Shown here: positions 36,117 to 49,976 of the stretch, piece after piece
Layout: each line of letters opens with the position of its first letter
How positions within the stretch are numbered: position 1 is the first letter of the stretch
NCBI GenBank assembly: GCA_022496205.1
Contig: WTXD01000094.1
Location: 1-64,000 of the forward strand
Direction of reading: 5' to 3'
From: Gloeopeniophorella convolvens
Taxonomy: Eukaryota > Basidiomycota > Agaricomycetes > Russulales
DNA length: 64,000 bases
Made by a program: the position numbers and the translations under genes
The notes under the pieces: generated by a model
Told to the model about the DNA's origin: nothing
What the model saw: the letters and a program-made list of their open reading frames with translations, nothing else
Databases searched by the model: none

Positions 36117-36680
36117 TTTAACATCACTAAGGTCACTCTAGATTATATATATAGTATATGGTTGAAGTGATTATTGTTGTAGCTGTGCTCAACTAGGCCC
36201 TTTTTGTATTGAAGAAGAGTTCAGTGTTATGTCATAGCTAAAGTTGGTGATGGCAGTGTGGTTAGGGGTGCCAACAAGCAAAGTTTAGTAGGTTTGTCTC
36301 AATGTGAGCCTGTTTAGGAGTTTACATATAATGGTACTTATTATAGCCTGAGCTGGCACCTGTGGTGTAGATGAGGGCTAAGACAAGTGAGGTTCATTAA
36401 GTTGATCTCAATGTGAGCTAGTCCTTGAAAGTGCACATGATGGTGGACAGGATCCTAGGTAAGACATGGTATCTCTTGAGTAGAGGCAATCAACCTCCAG
36501 TACATTGAGTTCAAAGCTGAAGACCTTATGATGCTTGGGCAAACAAGTCTCTCACATAGAATCCTTGATAACCTTGTCAATTAACAAAGGAGAATAGGCT
36601 TAAGGCCTTAGAGTACAACTACTACATCTTAAGTACTATACAAAAGATGGTTTATATAACATCCTAGTATCAAGTCATAC
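36117..36680. other. AT-rich repeat-like DNA without genes
   Basis: Two imperfect copies of a TCTCAATGTGAGC-containing block lie about 110 bp apart (about 36298 and 36408). AAGGAGAATAGGCTTAAGG near 36588 recurs inverted in the loop of the palindrome at 54.5-57 kb. Confidence 0.5.
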
Positions 36681-37040
36681 TATTGAGATAGACAGGACTC
36701 AGGACAGAAAGGATGTCTCTGATTAGATTAGATAAAGGACTTGGTGATCTGTGAGCTATCTAATCTACCATATACATGACATCATTTTGTTCTAGCCCCT
36801 AAGGCTATACCTACTTTTGTTCCTGTTCTAGACTCTTTTAGGCTCTTCCATGACCCACATGCAGTTTTGATTGACCCACCTTAGTTCTGCTTTCACATGG
36901 GTCTCTGGTTATCACATGTTGCTGTGCTTATCACATGCAAACCACACTCCTTTAGTGTATAAAAGGAACACTGTTTTTGCCCTAGTTGTCTCAGTCCTTT
37001 GACTTCACTGACTGAGCTTTGCTCTTATGTGCCTAGTTGG
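36681..37040 (+). repeat. Copia-type LTR, degenerate, plus orientation
   Basis: It starts like the Copia 3' LTR at 61306 (TTGAGA-AGACAG, then CTCTGATTAGATTAGAT), contains a TATA-like GTATAAAAGG, then the CTCAGTC..TTGAC..GACTGAG block also seen in the right-hand LTR. It abuts the next LTR directly at 37041. Confidence 0.6.
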
Positions 37041-37600
37041 TGTTATGAACACTAGAGCTTCAGAGAGGTGGAGATGCTCGGAACACTCAAGCGAACCCAG
37101 CCTTATTAGTAAACACCCTACATGTCGCTCATAATGCAACATGTACCACTCATATTGCGACTACAAGTTGAAATGCATCATGTGACCCTTTATCCACATC
37201 CCTTACCCTACTCCCTAATGGCCAACTCACCCTAGAATACCCCCAAGATCCTGGACTAAAGATCTCCCAGAATGGCCATATCACTTGTCCTAAAGCAACC
37301 AGAACCTTGATTAAGATGAAACACTTCACATGTCCTCTTTGGGATCCTGATCATCAAGAACACCCTGCTCCTTAAGAACTCTCAAGCTCCACTCTACAAT
37401 GGAATCTGAGAAGTGCATCAGAGAGGGGAGATTATGGGGAATCCCCTAAGGAATCCCTATCAGTAATTAGACCAGGTTTATCTAGGGGGTCTCCAGTAGT
37501 ATACAAGACCCCCATGTATCACCTTGTGGTCCTCAGACTGTCCATCTGTGACACTCTCATCTATACCTAGCACTACAATCTAGTGCTGTTAGTGTTACAA
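37041..37600 (+). repeat. Old chromovirus LTR, truncated, CpG-depleted
   Basis: Aligns along its length with the chromovirus LTRs at 40451 and 49977 (shared blocks GGCCATAT, ACCAGAACCTTGAT, TATGGGGAATCCCCT, TCCTCAGACTGTCCATCT). It begins TGTTATGAAC where the others have TGTCACGAAC and lacks the last part. Many differences are C-to-T or G-to-A, often at CpG. Confidence 0.8.
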
Positions 37601-40450
37601 TGATATCCTGAGTCCAGCTAGAGATGTGGACCAAGGGGAGTTGCTATAGTCGCCAGGGGTGATGGGATGAGGATTGGGTGGTTGGATGAGCAATAGGATG
37701 AGCTAGTGACTGTAAGGATCCGCTCGGAAATGCAAGGGAAGGACCCAAACTTGCAGGAACACAACCCAAAGCTGACCTAAAGGTCCTGGAAGGCCTTGGG
37801 CCCTCCAGAGAGTGAGGGAGAGTCTCTGAACGCAACACAGACCCAAAATGAGATGGGAGCACTGGGGAAAGGAAGCTTTCTGATTCAAAACACTACAGGA
37901 TGCAGTACTACTGACTATGTGGGAACCCAAAGCCAAATCCAGTAGGTACAAGGGTTTCCTGCAACCCGAAAGTGTAAAGGAACCAGGGAGGAAAAGGAAG
38001 TAAAGGGAACTGCAATATACAAGCGTACAGGCTTGCATCTGCGCTCAAGGGCAGTCTGGGGTCACATCCTTTGCTACCCAGCTCAACCCGATCGCTTTGT
38101 AGGGAAAAATACCCAGATCCGAGGTTTCCGAGTGTAGAGACTGCTAGACCCTAACATCCTCCTCCCAACTGAGCTCTGAACAGTCCTCTGTTCTCCCACA
38201 TGCAAAGTCTGCAACCGCAACCGCAATAGGAACGCACTGCAAATAACCGCAAACCGCACCGCAAAGTCCGCAATGAAATCTGCAAGGGAACCGCAAGTCT
38301 TCAGGTCGCTGGTGGCCGGAAGACATCAAACAAGGTCATGAGTCGCCTCGGGTTGGTGCTACTGTCGTCAGAAAGGTCGTAGGGTTGTCCGCATTGAAAG
38401 AGAGTCGAAAATAAGTGGAAGGGGTGGCTAAAATGCTAAAACCTGATGCTAACTGCTCACAGCCGCACTAGGGTGCTGAGAATCTGAAAGAAGATGCAAA
38501 ACATGAAGGAATGTGGTGGAAATAAAGCCCATCCAACCTGGAAGTACACCGCATGTTCTGGGTGAAGGAATTACACCTCTGGATGAAGATCCTGCCTCTA
38601 AGCACTTGGAACCTTCTCTAATGGATCTGTAGTGCAGGTTCGAGCTCGAAAACGCGAGGGGTTGCAATCTGGATGCCTATGACTGCTTGGGATGCCTTAG
38701 GCCACTTTGAAATGCTCAAGGATGCTTCGCGTCGCTTGAAACCGTAGCCTGAAGCCCAAAAACGGAACCCTAAGCTTGAGGATGCTGAGGGACACGACTG
38801 GGATGTGCTCAACCCGATCCGAGGGCAGAACCACTTGCAAACACTGCTGGAAGCCTTCTGGAACCGAGAAACGCAAATCCGAGCTGCAAAACATGAATCT
38901 GGGCCTAGACTCACTGGGAGATGGCTAGAAATGCACGGGAAGGGATTAGGAAGCTAAGGGATGCCGATCCGAGCCGATCCAACGCCTTGTGACTGCTGGA
39001 CATCTGGAAACACCACCTGTAGCCTCAGATTGCCTCTAGAGAACCTGGATTGCAAAATCGAGAAGTAGGATGCTGCTGGCTTGCACTAAGGCAGGGCTCA
39101 CTGGGAACCGGCACATTATGTAAGCAGCACTTATGGTGACGTAAACGGCAAAATTTGCGAATTTGAGAGGCGTTTGGGGAGGCTGAAGTGCTAGCCAAGT
39201 GCTGGCATGGCTTGAGGAGCTATGATGCTGGACCAGATGGGCCCATTATGCCTTCTGTATGTTTATGAGATGCAAATTCAAGACTTTTTTCTTATTCCCA
39301 CAGTGAATACAGAGCAGGGAAGGGAACCGAGAGTTGCACAGTGTTGGGAGGGAGACGATGCATAGAGCCAGACTTCTGGGCCGCCTTCCTGGAGTAACAT
39401 AACTGTGGCAAAATTCGACATTTCCTCAGCCCAAGAAACTCTCATTTGGCAGGAAATGCACAGAAAACATGTTTAAAACAATCAAACTTAGTAGTCATAT
39501 TTCTCCACAATGTCATATCGTTTTGAAAAAATCTCTTCAGGGCTTGATAGGATGGTACAAGCACTACATTTTCCAGCATTTACATTGCCAGACTCATGTG
39601 CAAAACGGAAGGAATACAGACTGCTGAATCTGCTGACATAAACTGTGCCGGTTCCTGGTGAGCCTTGCCTTAGGATGCTTCTGTGCTGCGTATCGCTTGC
39701 TGCTGCCTGCAACTGCTCGGAAATGCTCTAGGAACTCGCTGGGATGCCTCTGAGACTGAGGGATGCTGATCCAAGACTAAGGATGAGGTGAGGGTGACCG
39801 AAAATGCAAAGGGGTCAAAGGGAAGTGCTTGGAACGCAAGCCAGAAGCAATCCACTGTGATCTAACGCAATCCACTGCCTCTGGATGCCACTGGGTGCCT
39901 AAAGCTGTCTTCTGGACTTGGAAATGCGAAACTGGACTCGGAAATGTGAGGGGATGACCAGGACAACGAAGGGATAGATGGGAAAGTGAAAGGATTGCTG
40001 CCAACTGCTTCCTGCACAAGGGGGGACGACGTCTGGTGGTGGTGGTTGCTCTCCAAGAGCCTCCTACTAATCTCTGCATTCTGATTGGCTCGGAACCTTC
40101 GGGTTTGCTCTCAGGTGCTCGTAAACGCGAAAGGATGTGATCTGAAGCAATAAGGTGATGCTCGGGAAGCCTAGAACCACTCAGGGTCAGAGCAAAGACC
40201 CTGGATTGCTAGAACCCATCAGAAATATGAGGTGAAGTCGGATGATGTGAGGAATCACCAGAAAGCATGGGGGAACATCCAGAACGCATTGGGGGTGGCT
40301 AGGAATGCCCCAACAGCTCGCAAATGCGCAGGGAGGGTCAGAAATGCAAGGAAAGGCAAAGGAATGTGAGGGAACACTTTGGGTGCTCTTCAACCACTCG
40401 GGACTGAGAGGGGACGCTCAGAAACTGAAGGAAACTGGTTGAGAGGGGTC
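37601..40450. other. Non-coding repeat-like DNA
   Basis: About 2.85 kb between two LTRs. No protein motif in any frame; the text is full of short related words such as GGGATGCT, GAAATGC and AACGCAA. It resembles a large non-autonomous element or insertion debris. Ends cannot be set without another copy. Confidence 0.45.
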
Positions 40451-41105
40451 TGTCACGAACACTAGGGCTTCAAGGAGGTCGAACTGCTCAGAACACTAGA
40501 GCAAACTCAGCCCTACTAGTAAACACCTTACGCGTCGCCCACAATGCGACGCGTACCACTCACATTGTGACTACAAGTCGAAATGCATCACATGACCCTT
40601 CACCCTCATTCCTCGCCCTACTCCCTAATGGCCAATTAACCCTGGAATACTCCCAAGATCCCAGACTAGGGATCTCTCAGAATGGCCATATTACTTGTCC
40701 CAAAGTAACCAGAACCTTGATCAAGATGAAACGCTTCATGCGTCCTCTTTGGGACTCTGATCATCAAGAACTCCATGGGCCTCAAGCCCCACTTTGCGAT
40801 GGAATCTGAGAAGCGTATCAGAAAGGAGAGGTTATGGGGAATCCCCTCTGGAATCCCCATCAGCAATTAGACCAGATTTGTCTGGGGGGTCTCCAATAGT
40901 ATATAAGACCCCCATGTATTGCCCAGTGGTCCTCAGACTGTCCATCTATGGCACTCTCATCTGTGCCTAGTACTGCAATAGCACTGTTAGTGTGTTCCCT
41001 CTCGTTCCTGCAATACTCGCAGCTTATCTTCTGCTCTCCCCTTTGTAATGCTCTCCAAACCCTCTGCTATCCTCTCTGTGCGCACACCGTGAGTGAGTCC
41101 TGACA
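40451..41105 (+). repeat. Chromovirus 5' LTR
   Basis: Starts TGTCACGAACACTAGGGC. The end is estimated from ...GTGAGTGAGTCCTGACA at about 41105; the internal region follows. The first 300 bp closely match the 3' LTR. Contains TATATAAGACC near 40900, a likely promoter. Confidence 0.65.
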
Positions 41106-41230
41106 TTTGGACAGTCTCTTACACCCTCTGATCAGCTGCGACCCTAGTGTCTTACTCTTACTCTAGAATCACTGCACCCTAGACTGCGCTCCTCTCAGAC
41201 CGTACTCAACCTCAGGCACTGATTCGCCCC

Positions 41231-42673
41231 TTGTCCTATCTTGACCTTGACGCTCCCACTGCTGGACCATCCAACCCCCTTGACTACAGCACTCCCACCC
41301 GCAGACTGTCTCCTGAACTTCAGTATCCTCCTCTCGTCTCTACTCCTCGTTCTCCACCTATGCCTTATTCTTCATCATACCACCCTCACTCCCCGTCTCC
41401 GATCGATGTCGAACTAGGACAAATCCTCGACGTTCTCACTGTACCACCTCGCTCTCCCTCTCCTCATCACTCAGCCTTCGACTTCCTAGTCTGCCTTAGA
41501 GCCCAACAGGTACAAGAACACTTTGCAGAAATTGTACGCACCTCAGCTATCTCTCAGTCTCCCACTCCTGGCCCCTCTCGCACTGGTGAACAAGCTCCCA
41601 GCCCCTTGGTCAAGCCTACTCCAGCCTTCCCTATCGTATCCACTCCCCAGCCTCGCCTGTTGCATTTTTTGCCTCTTTACTCCCCTTCGCATCTCTCTGT
41701 CCCTGCCTTTTCTCCTCACCCTGCATCGCTGACGCATACTCCTGCACTCAGTCCTGCTCCTGCTCCTACTCCTCATCTTGTATCAACTCCCATACCCTCA
41801 TGAGCAGCGACGGTATCCCCTTTAATCTTCACCCCCAATCCAGCACCCGCTCCTGCCCTTGAAATCCTAGTCGACGTCGCAGTCGAGCAAATCCCAGATC
41901 AAGCACCTCCTCCATACCAAGCTCCACCTCGTCACTCTCCCTCCATCTCTGAGTTCAGTGAAGATCGCACTAACTATGCCAAAAACCACTTCGTTCTCCC
42001 TCGCCATGCACCATCCCCTGACTGCGCTCACACCAACCACTACTACCATGAGCGCATCGCCCAAGTCTTACACAGCTACCCAGCAGCAATCAGCAACCAC
42101 CACCAGCCCTTCCACATCCCTCATATCAGCAGTGCCCTCTACTACCTCACCCACTTCAACGAGTTCCTCCCTGAAGTCCGCCCCTTCAGGTTGATCATTC
42201 TCCCCAAGCATTATATCACCATCCCTTCCATATGTGTGAATGGAGATGGTCCACTGTACGCACCACAATACATCTGCGCTGTCACTGTGTACGTTCCCCC
42301 CTGTCGACAACTCCCACTTGGCGCCATCCGCTACGACTTCACCTACCACCTCATCCACACCTTCAAAGACCTTGCATTCGGCACTCAACGACTCTATGAA
42401 GGAGCAAGAATTCCCCTTCGCCATATCAACTTCCTTGACAAACGTGTCCTCACTACAGAAGGCAACCTTCACTTCAACCATGGTCGCCTCATCCGCATCA
42501 ACAACCAATACTCCATCGTGAATGACGCCTGCAGCCTCTACCCCCATCTCAAACTCTTCACTGCTTACGCCCGCATCCCCAACAACATCAAGGAGATAGG
42601 CGACAACCCCTTCCTTGCTATCGATCTTAACCTCATCGCTATCGTTCAAATTCCAGTAGAAGAGTTCCTGTAA
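41231..42673 (+). pseudogene. Extra open frame upstream of chromovirus gag
   Basis: One frame of 481 codons interrupted by a single TGA (41801-41803). The N-terminal third is Pro/Ser-rich and disordered; the rest reads like a folded domain (FVLPRHAPSPDCAHTNHYYH, FHIPHISSALYYLTHFNEFL, LIILPKHYITIPSICVNGDG, LPLGAIRYDFTYHLIHTF). Decayed frames of similar character go on to about 45.0 kb (TFDQAYQRFFDKYYQVLHHI, GFHNFRRWCREEYNC). No known domain is recognised. It lies in the same sense ahead of gag. Confidence 0.55.
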
Positions 42674-45066
42674 AACAAGTCGACTACCTGTACCAGTAGT
42701 AGTATCTGCCCAATTATTTTCTAGAGTGCGTAGCACCTCTGTGGGAGATGCTATTGACTCAGACTCGACTCAGTGGAAGCACCACACCAAGTATTGCTTA
42801 AAGGACTCCATCTTATCCCTTATAATGACGACAATCGTCTAACATTCGACCAAGCCTATCAACGCTTCTTTGACAAATATTATCAAGTCCTCCACCATAT
42901 CATTCGACTTCAGTTCTACGACCCTCGCGCTCGTGTCCATGACTTATCTACTGACACTCTAGTCCGCTCTGACTCTTGGCTTACTCCAGTCACAACAAGA
43001 CTTCGATAATCTCTCCCATTTGGACAACTTTTTAACAACAACCTACACCTCAGCCACTGGTTCAATGCAGAAAGGAACATTATTTAAGGCGCTGTAGAAG
43101 AACAGCATCTCTTTTGGTTCCTTCAACGACCTAGCAGTGTACGCTGGGAACCCATCCAAACTACCAACCTCTGGCTTGAACTTGAACTTTTCTGGTGGAA
43201 CATTGTCCAAGTCCACAAAGAACATCTTATCGAACAAATCCTTGCTGGCCATTGAATTTATTATCTTGAACGCATCATTACTACTCCGTACCAGACTCGT
43301 CTCCACTTCACTCAACTCATTCTACTTCAAGAAAACCCTCTAATCTCTATCTACTCTGTCCGCTCTGGTCCCTTCTGCAATTACACCTTGCATCTACAAG
43401 ACGGACACTAGATCATAAGTAATCCTCTTGACCTCGATCTTGTCCAATCAAATGACGACTTCTTGTATCCTGTACCTTAACGACCTCCTTTTATTCCTCC
43501 CGCAACCCCTAAATCAGATATTGGAGAAAACAGTTGGAACAATGCCCCAAGCATTGTCAGCAACTTCAGTCTCGACAAAGAACAAGACACACCAAACAAC
43601 GATGTCCCAGTATCCATGCTATCAGCGACCTCGACCTACAAGACACCAGTGACCTTACCAACACCCAGTATTTAGAGATCTAGTCAGATCCTCCTGTACC
43701 TTTTATTTTAAACTATCAGAGTCTTTCTGTCGCAATCCTAGCATCCAGACCTAATCATTGACGGTCTCCTAGACACCGTCCTCTGACACCACTACCTCAA
43801 GTAGCATTACCACCAGTACAACGTACGCTGACCCCTGAAGATCCAAGAAACCTCAGTAGAACCCGACTCGTCGACATCCAATGTGATAACGTTGCGCACC
43901 ATCCAGAAATCATCTACATCGGTCAAACCTTGCCTACTCAAAACTTCCTTGGCTTCCACAACTTCCGACGCTGGTGCAGAGAAGAATACAATTGTCGCCA
44001 ACTCTATATCATTACCTTTCCCCATAATCTCTACGAACTTGCCAACTTCACCAGTGACCCTCTGCACTGTGAAGGCTACCTATGGAAACGATCCACAAGA
44101 ATCTTCTGTGACCATATTGAAGAAGACTACCCCACATCGAATGCCATTCCATTGATTGACGCCGTCCCATCCTTAACCACGCTTTCACCATCATATATTA
44201 TCACAACGTCAACACCTACACTGTACAAGTTGTAGGACTCCCTGTTGTCTGAATCACTCTTTATGAGTACCAAATTCCAAGAATACATCAAAGAGCACGC
44301 TTGGAATGACCCTAACCCAGAAGAAATTACTAACATCTCCTGACATCTCCCCCTGGAAGCATTATTAGGAAAATTAGACTTGACGAAGAAAGCGGACATG
44401 TCTACGCCATTGCCACAGTCCTTGGATGAACTCTTGTCCTTGACGAGGCAACCAAACAAACAGTTTTTACCACTTATCAAGTATCAGTTCTCGAAGCACT
44501 CAACACTTACTACCCACATGCCAATCAACTTTAAGGTTATGCCTGGGCATCCCTAGAAGGACTTTACAAAGACAAAAAAGTCCGTTGAAACGAAGGAAAG
44601 AAGCGGTGGCAATACTTCAACAACCAACCAGTATACTTCGACCCTCTTAAACAAACTCGCGTCGTACCACCACCTACACCACCTCCCTCAGATGACTCAG
44701 ACGAAGTCAATGAACTCCTAGAATCTACTCAAGAAACCATCCAACACATCTCCAGAAAAGTTACTCCATTAGGCACCCCATTAGCTGTAAACTCGCCTCG
44801 CACCATACCTGGAGGCTTTGGTACCCTAGAACATCATCCATCTCCTCAAGAAAACCCACTTCCTAAGAATCATCTAAATCAGCTGCGCCCCCACCATCTC
44901 AGCCTCAAGAAATTGTACCTTTTGTCCAGACTCCCATGCCTCCTGTCTCTCATATTGGACCAACTCAGACTCCAGTTGCCTCTTCCTCTCATCAGACTCA
45001 AGTATCGCCCCCATTTAAACCACAGTAAACCCACTGTCCCAAGGAACCGTTACTGCTCCACCCAAG

Positions 45067-46060
45067 ATGTCTTCTAAGTTACTTGGCAGCCCACCAGAAC
45101 CCTTTGATGGTGCAGAAGCTACTGCCGCCGATTCCTTTCCCATCTTAACAACTATTATTCGCTCAATGAAGACCTATATAACACCACACCAAGAAGATCA
45201 CTGATGCTTATACTCACTTTAAAAACAACACCATGCTGGAGAATGGGCTCGCGTCCGCATGAATGACGCACTTACAAATAAAGCCTACAGCACCTGGAAG
45301 GCCTTTGTCGACACCTTCGAAACTATGTTCACCAATCCTGACCAGAAACAACTCGCTATCAACAATTCTTCCAGTATCCACAAGGCATTCGCCACTTCTG
45401 CGAATAGTATCAAGATTGGGACGTTGCATGCACTGAAGCTGCCATCACTGACGACACTGTCACCATCCCTGTCCTCCGCCATAACCTGAACAATCAACTC
45501 AAGCAGAAATACTCTGCTGTCGCAAACAAACCAAAGACACTTGCAGAAGTCGTTAAGATTATTCAAGAACTTGACGACTCCTACTGGACGAACCGTTCTA
45601 GGAATACCTTCCAAGGTGGACGCAGAAAAGTAATATCCGCTCCCTCAAGAAGGTGAAATCTCACAAGTCAATGCGACCACTGCATTTCCCCCACTTACTG
45701 CTGAAGAGCGCAAGCATCGTCATGACAACAACCTTTGCATGTACTGTGGAGGAGGAGGACACTGGTCTGACAAATGCCTTAGAAAGCCTGGCAGACCCTC
45801 ACCCTCCACTTTGTTGAATTTTAACTGCCGAGGTAGAGGAAACTTCAGAGGATTATTCTGAGGCCGTGGACGTGGCGGATCCTTCACTCCCTCATCCAAC
45901 TCTCACAATCTCATTGCAAATGACCCATCATCATCTCCACTACTGACACTTCTATCCAAGCTATCAATAGCTGGTATGCTCAAGCCACTCCTGAGGCCAA
46001 GCAAGCCGTTTCTGACATCATCTTCCCACCTACCACTTCCGAGAAGAAGGATTTTTGAAA
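45067..46060 (+). pseudogene. Chromovirus gag with CCHC zinc knuckle
   Basis: The likely start MSSKLLGSPPEPFDG is a common Ty3-type gag opening. Later WARVRMNDALTNKAYSTW and FVDTFETMFTNPDQK fit the capsid region. At about 45735-45776 the nucleocapsid motif CMYCGGGGHWSDKC is present, then an RGRG-rich tail with a stop. Several stops and frameshifts break the frame. Confidence 0.7.
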
Positions 46061-46199
46061 TGTCCCATAGCTGCACTGTCTATTGGGACTCTTTGTGTTC
46101 AGAGGACGTATAAGAGGTTCTTGGAGTTGAGAAATTTGAACCCTTTGTAACGATTGACTCTATTCCTGTACTGTCATCTATGACATGTAATCGACGACT

Positions 46200-49100
46200 C
46201 CATCCATATCTGTTAGAGTCAATTTCCTGGAACAGTCCTCTAGCCAAAAAATCAGTGCATGCACACTCATTGATAGTGGCGCAGAAGGCATTATCCTACA
46301 TACCAACTTCGCCAACCAACACCACTTCACACTCAAGAAACTCATCAAACCTTTCCCTGTTCGCAATGTCGATGGCACTGATAACACCACCGGCTTGGTC
46401 AACATACTACTATTCAATGCCTTGAAATCCCCACACAGACGGACACTCGCATCAAGAATGGATTGAACCATACCTTACTGACATCGGCGACCACGACCTT
46501 ATCTTATGCACAGACTGGCTTAGACGACACAACCCTAGTATCAACTAGGAAAAGGACACAATTACCTTTGACCGTTGTCCCCCTTCCTGTCAACTATCTG
46601 ACTCCACTATCTCTGCCACCGCACTAGACAACATTCCTGTTGGTCTAATCCGTACCATCACTGCAACAATCAATACCAATAAAGATGGTATCCACGAAGC
46701 TGACGTGAACTTTGCCATAGAAATGCAAACAGTCCTTACATCTTGTGATTACATCAACTACACCCTTCAAGAACCATACCTCCTTGACTCTATGACCTCA
46801 CCACCATCAGACACTCTTCCAATCAGAATCAACACACACCCAAGCAGTGGTCCATGATCCTAGAACTCGTCCTGTAACACAACTAGAGTTACACCAGTCG
46901 ACAGGATCCATATCTGTCCGTGCCAAAACAACTCATTCGCAACAATTGGCCGAACAAAATGTCGCACCTAAGAAGACAATTGAAGACATTGTCCCTCCAA
47001 CATTCCTCAAGTACCAAAAGGTCTTTGAAGAATCAGCTGCCCAACGACTCCCTGCCTGCAAACCCTGGGACTATGCTATTGACCTGAAACCTGATGCCCA
47101 ACTCCGTGACTGTAAAATCTACAGTCTCACCCCCGACGAACAGAAAGCCCTTGACGAATTCCTCAAAGAACACCTTGCAAAAGGCTATATTCGCCCTTCA
47201 AAGTCACCCATGGCAAGCCCTTTCTTCTTCGTCAAAAGAAAGATGGAAAGTTACGCCCTATACAAGACTATCGTGCCCTCAACAATATTATGATCAAAAA
47301 TGCCTACCTGCTTCCACTATCCCTAAACTTATCAACAAACTCAAGAACGCCCACTATTTTACCAAATTGACATCCACTAGGGCTATAACAATATTCACAT
47401 CAAAGAAGGCGATGAATGGAAAGCCGCCTTCAAGACCAACCGTGGTCTATTCGAACCCCTAGTCATGTTCTTTGGACTCTACAACTCCCCTGCACATTCC
47501 AATCCTTCATGAACGAGAACTTCAAGAATATTATTGCAACCAGCTGCGTTGTTATTTACATGGATGATATCCTCATTTTCACCAACACTCTTGAAGAAAA
47601 CTATACTCTTGTTCATCGTGTCCTTCAATGCCTTCGCGAACTCGACCTTTACCTCAAACCAGAGAAATGTTCCTTCTTCCAAACAACCATTGAGTACCTT
47701 GTCTTATCATCTCTGCCGGTTGCATTCGCATGGACCCTGCAAACTCAAAGCCATCATGGAGTGGCCAACGCCAAAAATACTCAAGCACGTTCAAGCATTC
47801 CTGGCTTTGGCAATTTCTACAGACATTTCATCAAGGATTTCTCTAAGATCACACACCCACTCCATGCCCTCACACGTAAAGACACCCCATTCCAGTGGTC
47901 CTCAGCCTGCCAACAAGCGTTTGACAACCTCAAGCATGCATTTACCTCAGCCCCAGTCCTCACACTCCCTGACCACACCGTCCATTTCATCTGATTACAG
48001 ATGCCTCCGACTTTGCCATTAGCGCTGTGCTGGAGCAACCAGACAAAATTAACCGCTGGCACCCCATTGCATTCCTCTCAAAATCCATGACTGATGTGAA
48101 CGCAACTACGATATCCACGACAAAGAACTCCTTGCTATTATCGTTCCCTCGAAACATACCGACACTACCTACAAGGAGCCCAACACCATGTTGAAATCTG
48201 AACCGACCACAACAATCTAACTTACTTCACCACAAAACAGAAACTCACTCGACGACAGGCACGTTGGTCCCTTGAACTATCCCAATACAATGTCCTTCTT
48301 CTTCATAAACCTGGCATCTACAACCGCGCTGATCATCTGTCCTGCCGTCCAGATCTTAAAGAGGGGATAATGACTGAAAACGACAACAAAATCCTCCTGG
48401 ACACCAAGTTTTTCGCAATCCGAGCTACTCGCGCTGGCACTACCACTACCATTGGAGACCAAAACCTATGACGATGCATCAGAGAATCTCAAGACAAAGA
48501 TGAAGAAGTCACTAAAGCGTTAGCAACAATCATGAAGAATGGTCCATGTACGATAGCGAAAGGATTAGAAGATTGGAACTACGAAGATGGTCTCATCTTA
48601 TATCAAGGAAAGGTCTATATCCCCAAAGACACCAAATTACAACAAGAAATTGTTCAGCAATACCATGAATCACTCACCACCGGCCACCCAGAAAGATGGA
48701 AGACTTATGAACTAGTCTCTCGAGAATACTGGTGGCCTAGAATATCCAAATTTGTCAAAGACTATGTCGACGGCTGTGCCACTTGCCAAACCACTAAACG
48801 ACAACACTCTAACCCCATTCCACTGCATCCAAACAAATCCCAAACCGTCCTTGAGAAGTCATCACTATGGACTTCATCACCAATCTCCCTATCTCAAAGG
48901 GATACGACTCACTCTACATCGTAGTTGACCACTTCACCAAAGCCACTATTATGCTCCCTGTCATAAAACTATCACCTCTAAACAAACTCCTGACCTCTAC
49001 ATTCATTATGTCTGGAAGTGTACTGGACTTCCTAAACAAGTTATCTCCGACAGAGGACCGTAATTTGCATCACAATTTATGCAAGAAGTCTGGAAACAAC

Positions 49101-49968
49101 TCCAAGTAACTCTCACCCTCAGTACCGCATATCACCCTCAGACCGATGGCGAAACAGAACGAGTTAACCAAGAACTAGAACAATACCTATGAATCTTCTG
49201 CAACTATCAACAAGACAATTGGGTTGACCTCATCCCATTCATGGAGTTTGCACACAACAATCGCCAACACTCTGCTACCCACATTGCACCCTTCCTAGCC
49301 TGGTATGGCTTTCTCCCCGAATTCATTCCACCACCACAACTTGGTTCCCAAGTTGAATCTGCCGAACAATGTCTCATACTACTCAAACAAATCCGCACCG
49401 AAATCAAAGCGAGTTTAGAAAACCCGCAGAAATCATGAAACACTCTAGACCTGACGGACCAGAACACAAGTACAAAGAAGGAGATCTTGTCTGGCTAGAA
49501 GCAAAGAACCTCCACACAACACATCTAAAGGCAAAGTTAGCACCCAAACATTACGGACCGTTCAAAGTCATCACCTCCTACACAGTCACCAGTAAACTCA
49601 AACTACCCAACCATTGGCACATTCACCCCGTCTTTCACAACTCACTCATTTCCCCATACAAAGAAACCACCGCTCATGGACCTAACTTTTTGACACCTCC
49701 ACCTGAAATCATTGACGATGAAGAAGGACACTACAAGATTGAAACAATTATCAAGAGTCGACCCACTAGAAACCGACGAGGCATTTGATACCTCGTTAAG
49801 TGGAAAGGTTACCCTGACTCTGAAAATTCATGGGTCCCTTACTCGAAATGAAACACGCTATGGAAACTGTTCACTCATTCCATCAACGACACCCCTCTAT
49901 GCCACAACCACCATCACTTGCTCATGACAGACATATCAATGCGCTTCAGGTGCAGCACAATCATAAAG
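46200..49968 (+). pseudogene. Chromovirus pol: protease, RT, RNase H, integrase, chromodomain
   Basis: Protease DSG in LIDSGAEG near 46268. RT begins DYAIDLKPDAQL, LAKGYIRPSKSPMASPFFFV; the catalytic YMDD is in VVIYMDDILIF near 47560. RNase H and tether follow (HPLHALTRKDTPFQW). The integrase HHCC finger spans HESLTTGHPE to DGCATC (about 48664-48785); the core has DFITNLPISKGYDSLYIVVD. Near the end, YKIETIIKSRPTRNRRG, then YLVKWKGYPDSENSW is a chromodomain, split by a TGA. Frameshifts occur at several points, for example in early RT (about 47245) and after the HHCC finger. Confidence 0.85.
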
Positions 49969-49976
49969 AGGGGATA

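Noticed and set aside
37601..40450. Minus-strand open frames of 60-111 codons
   Set aside because: Short, Ser/Pro-rich by composition, no motifs; more likely non-coding repeat DNA.
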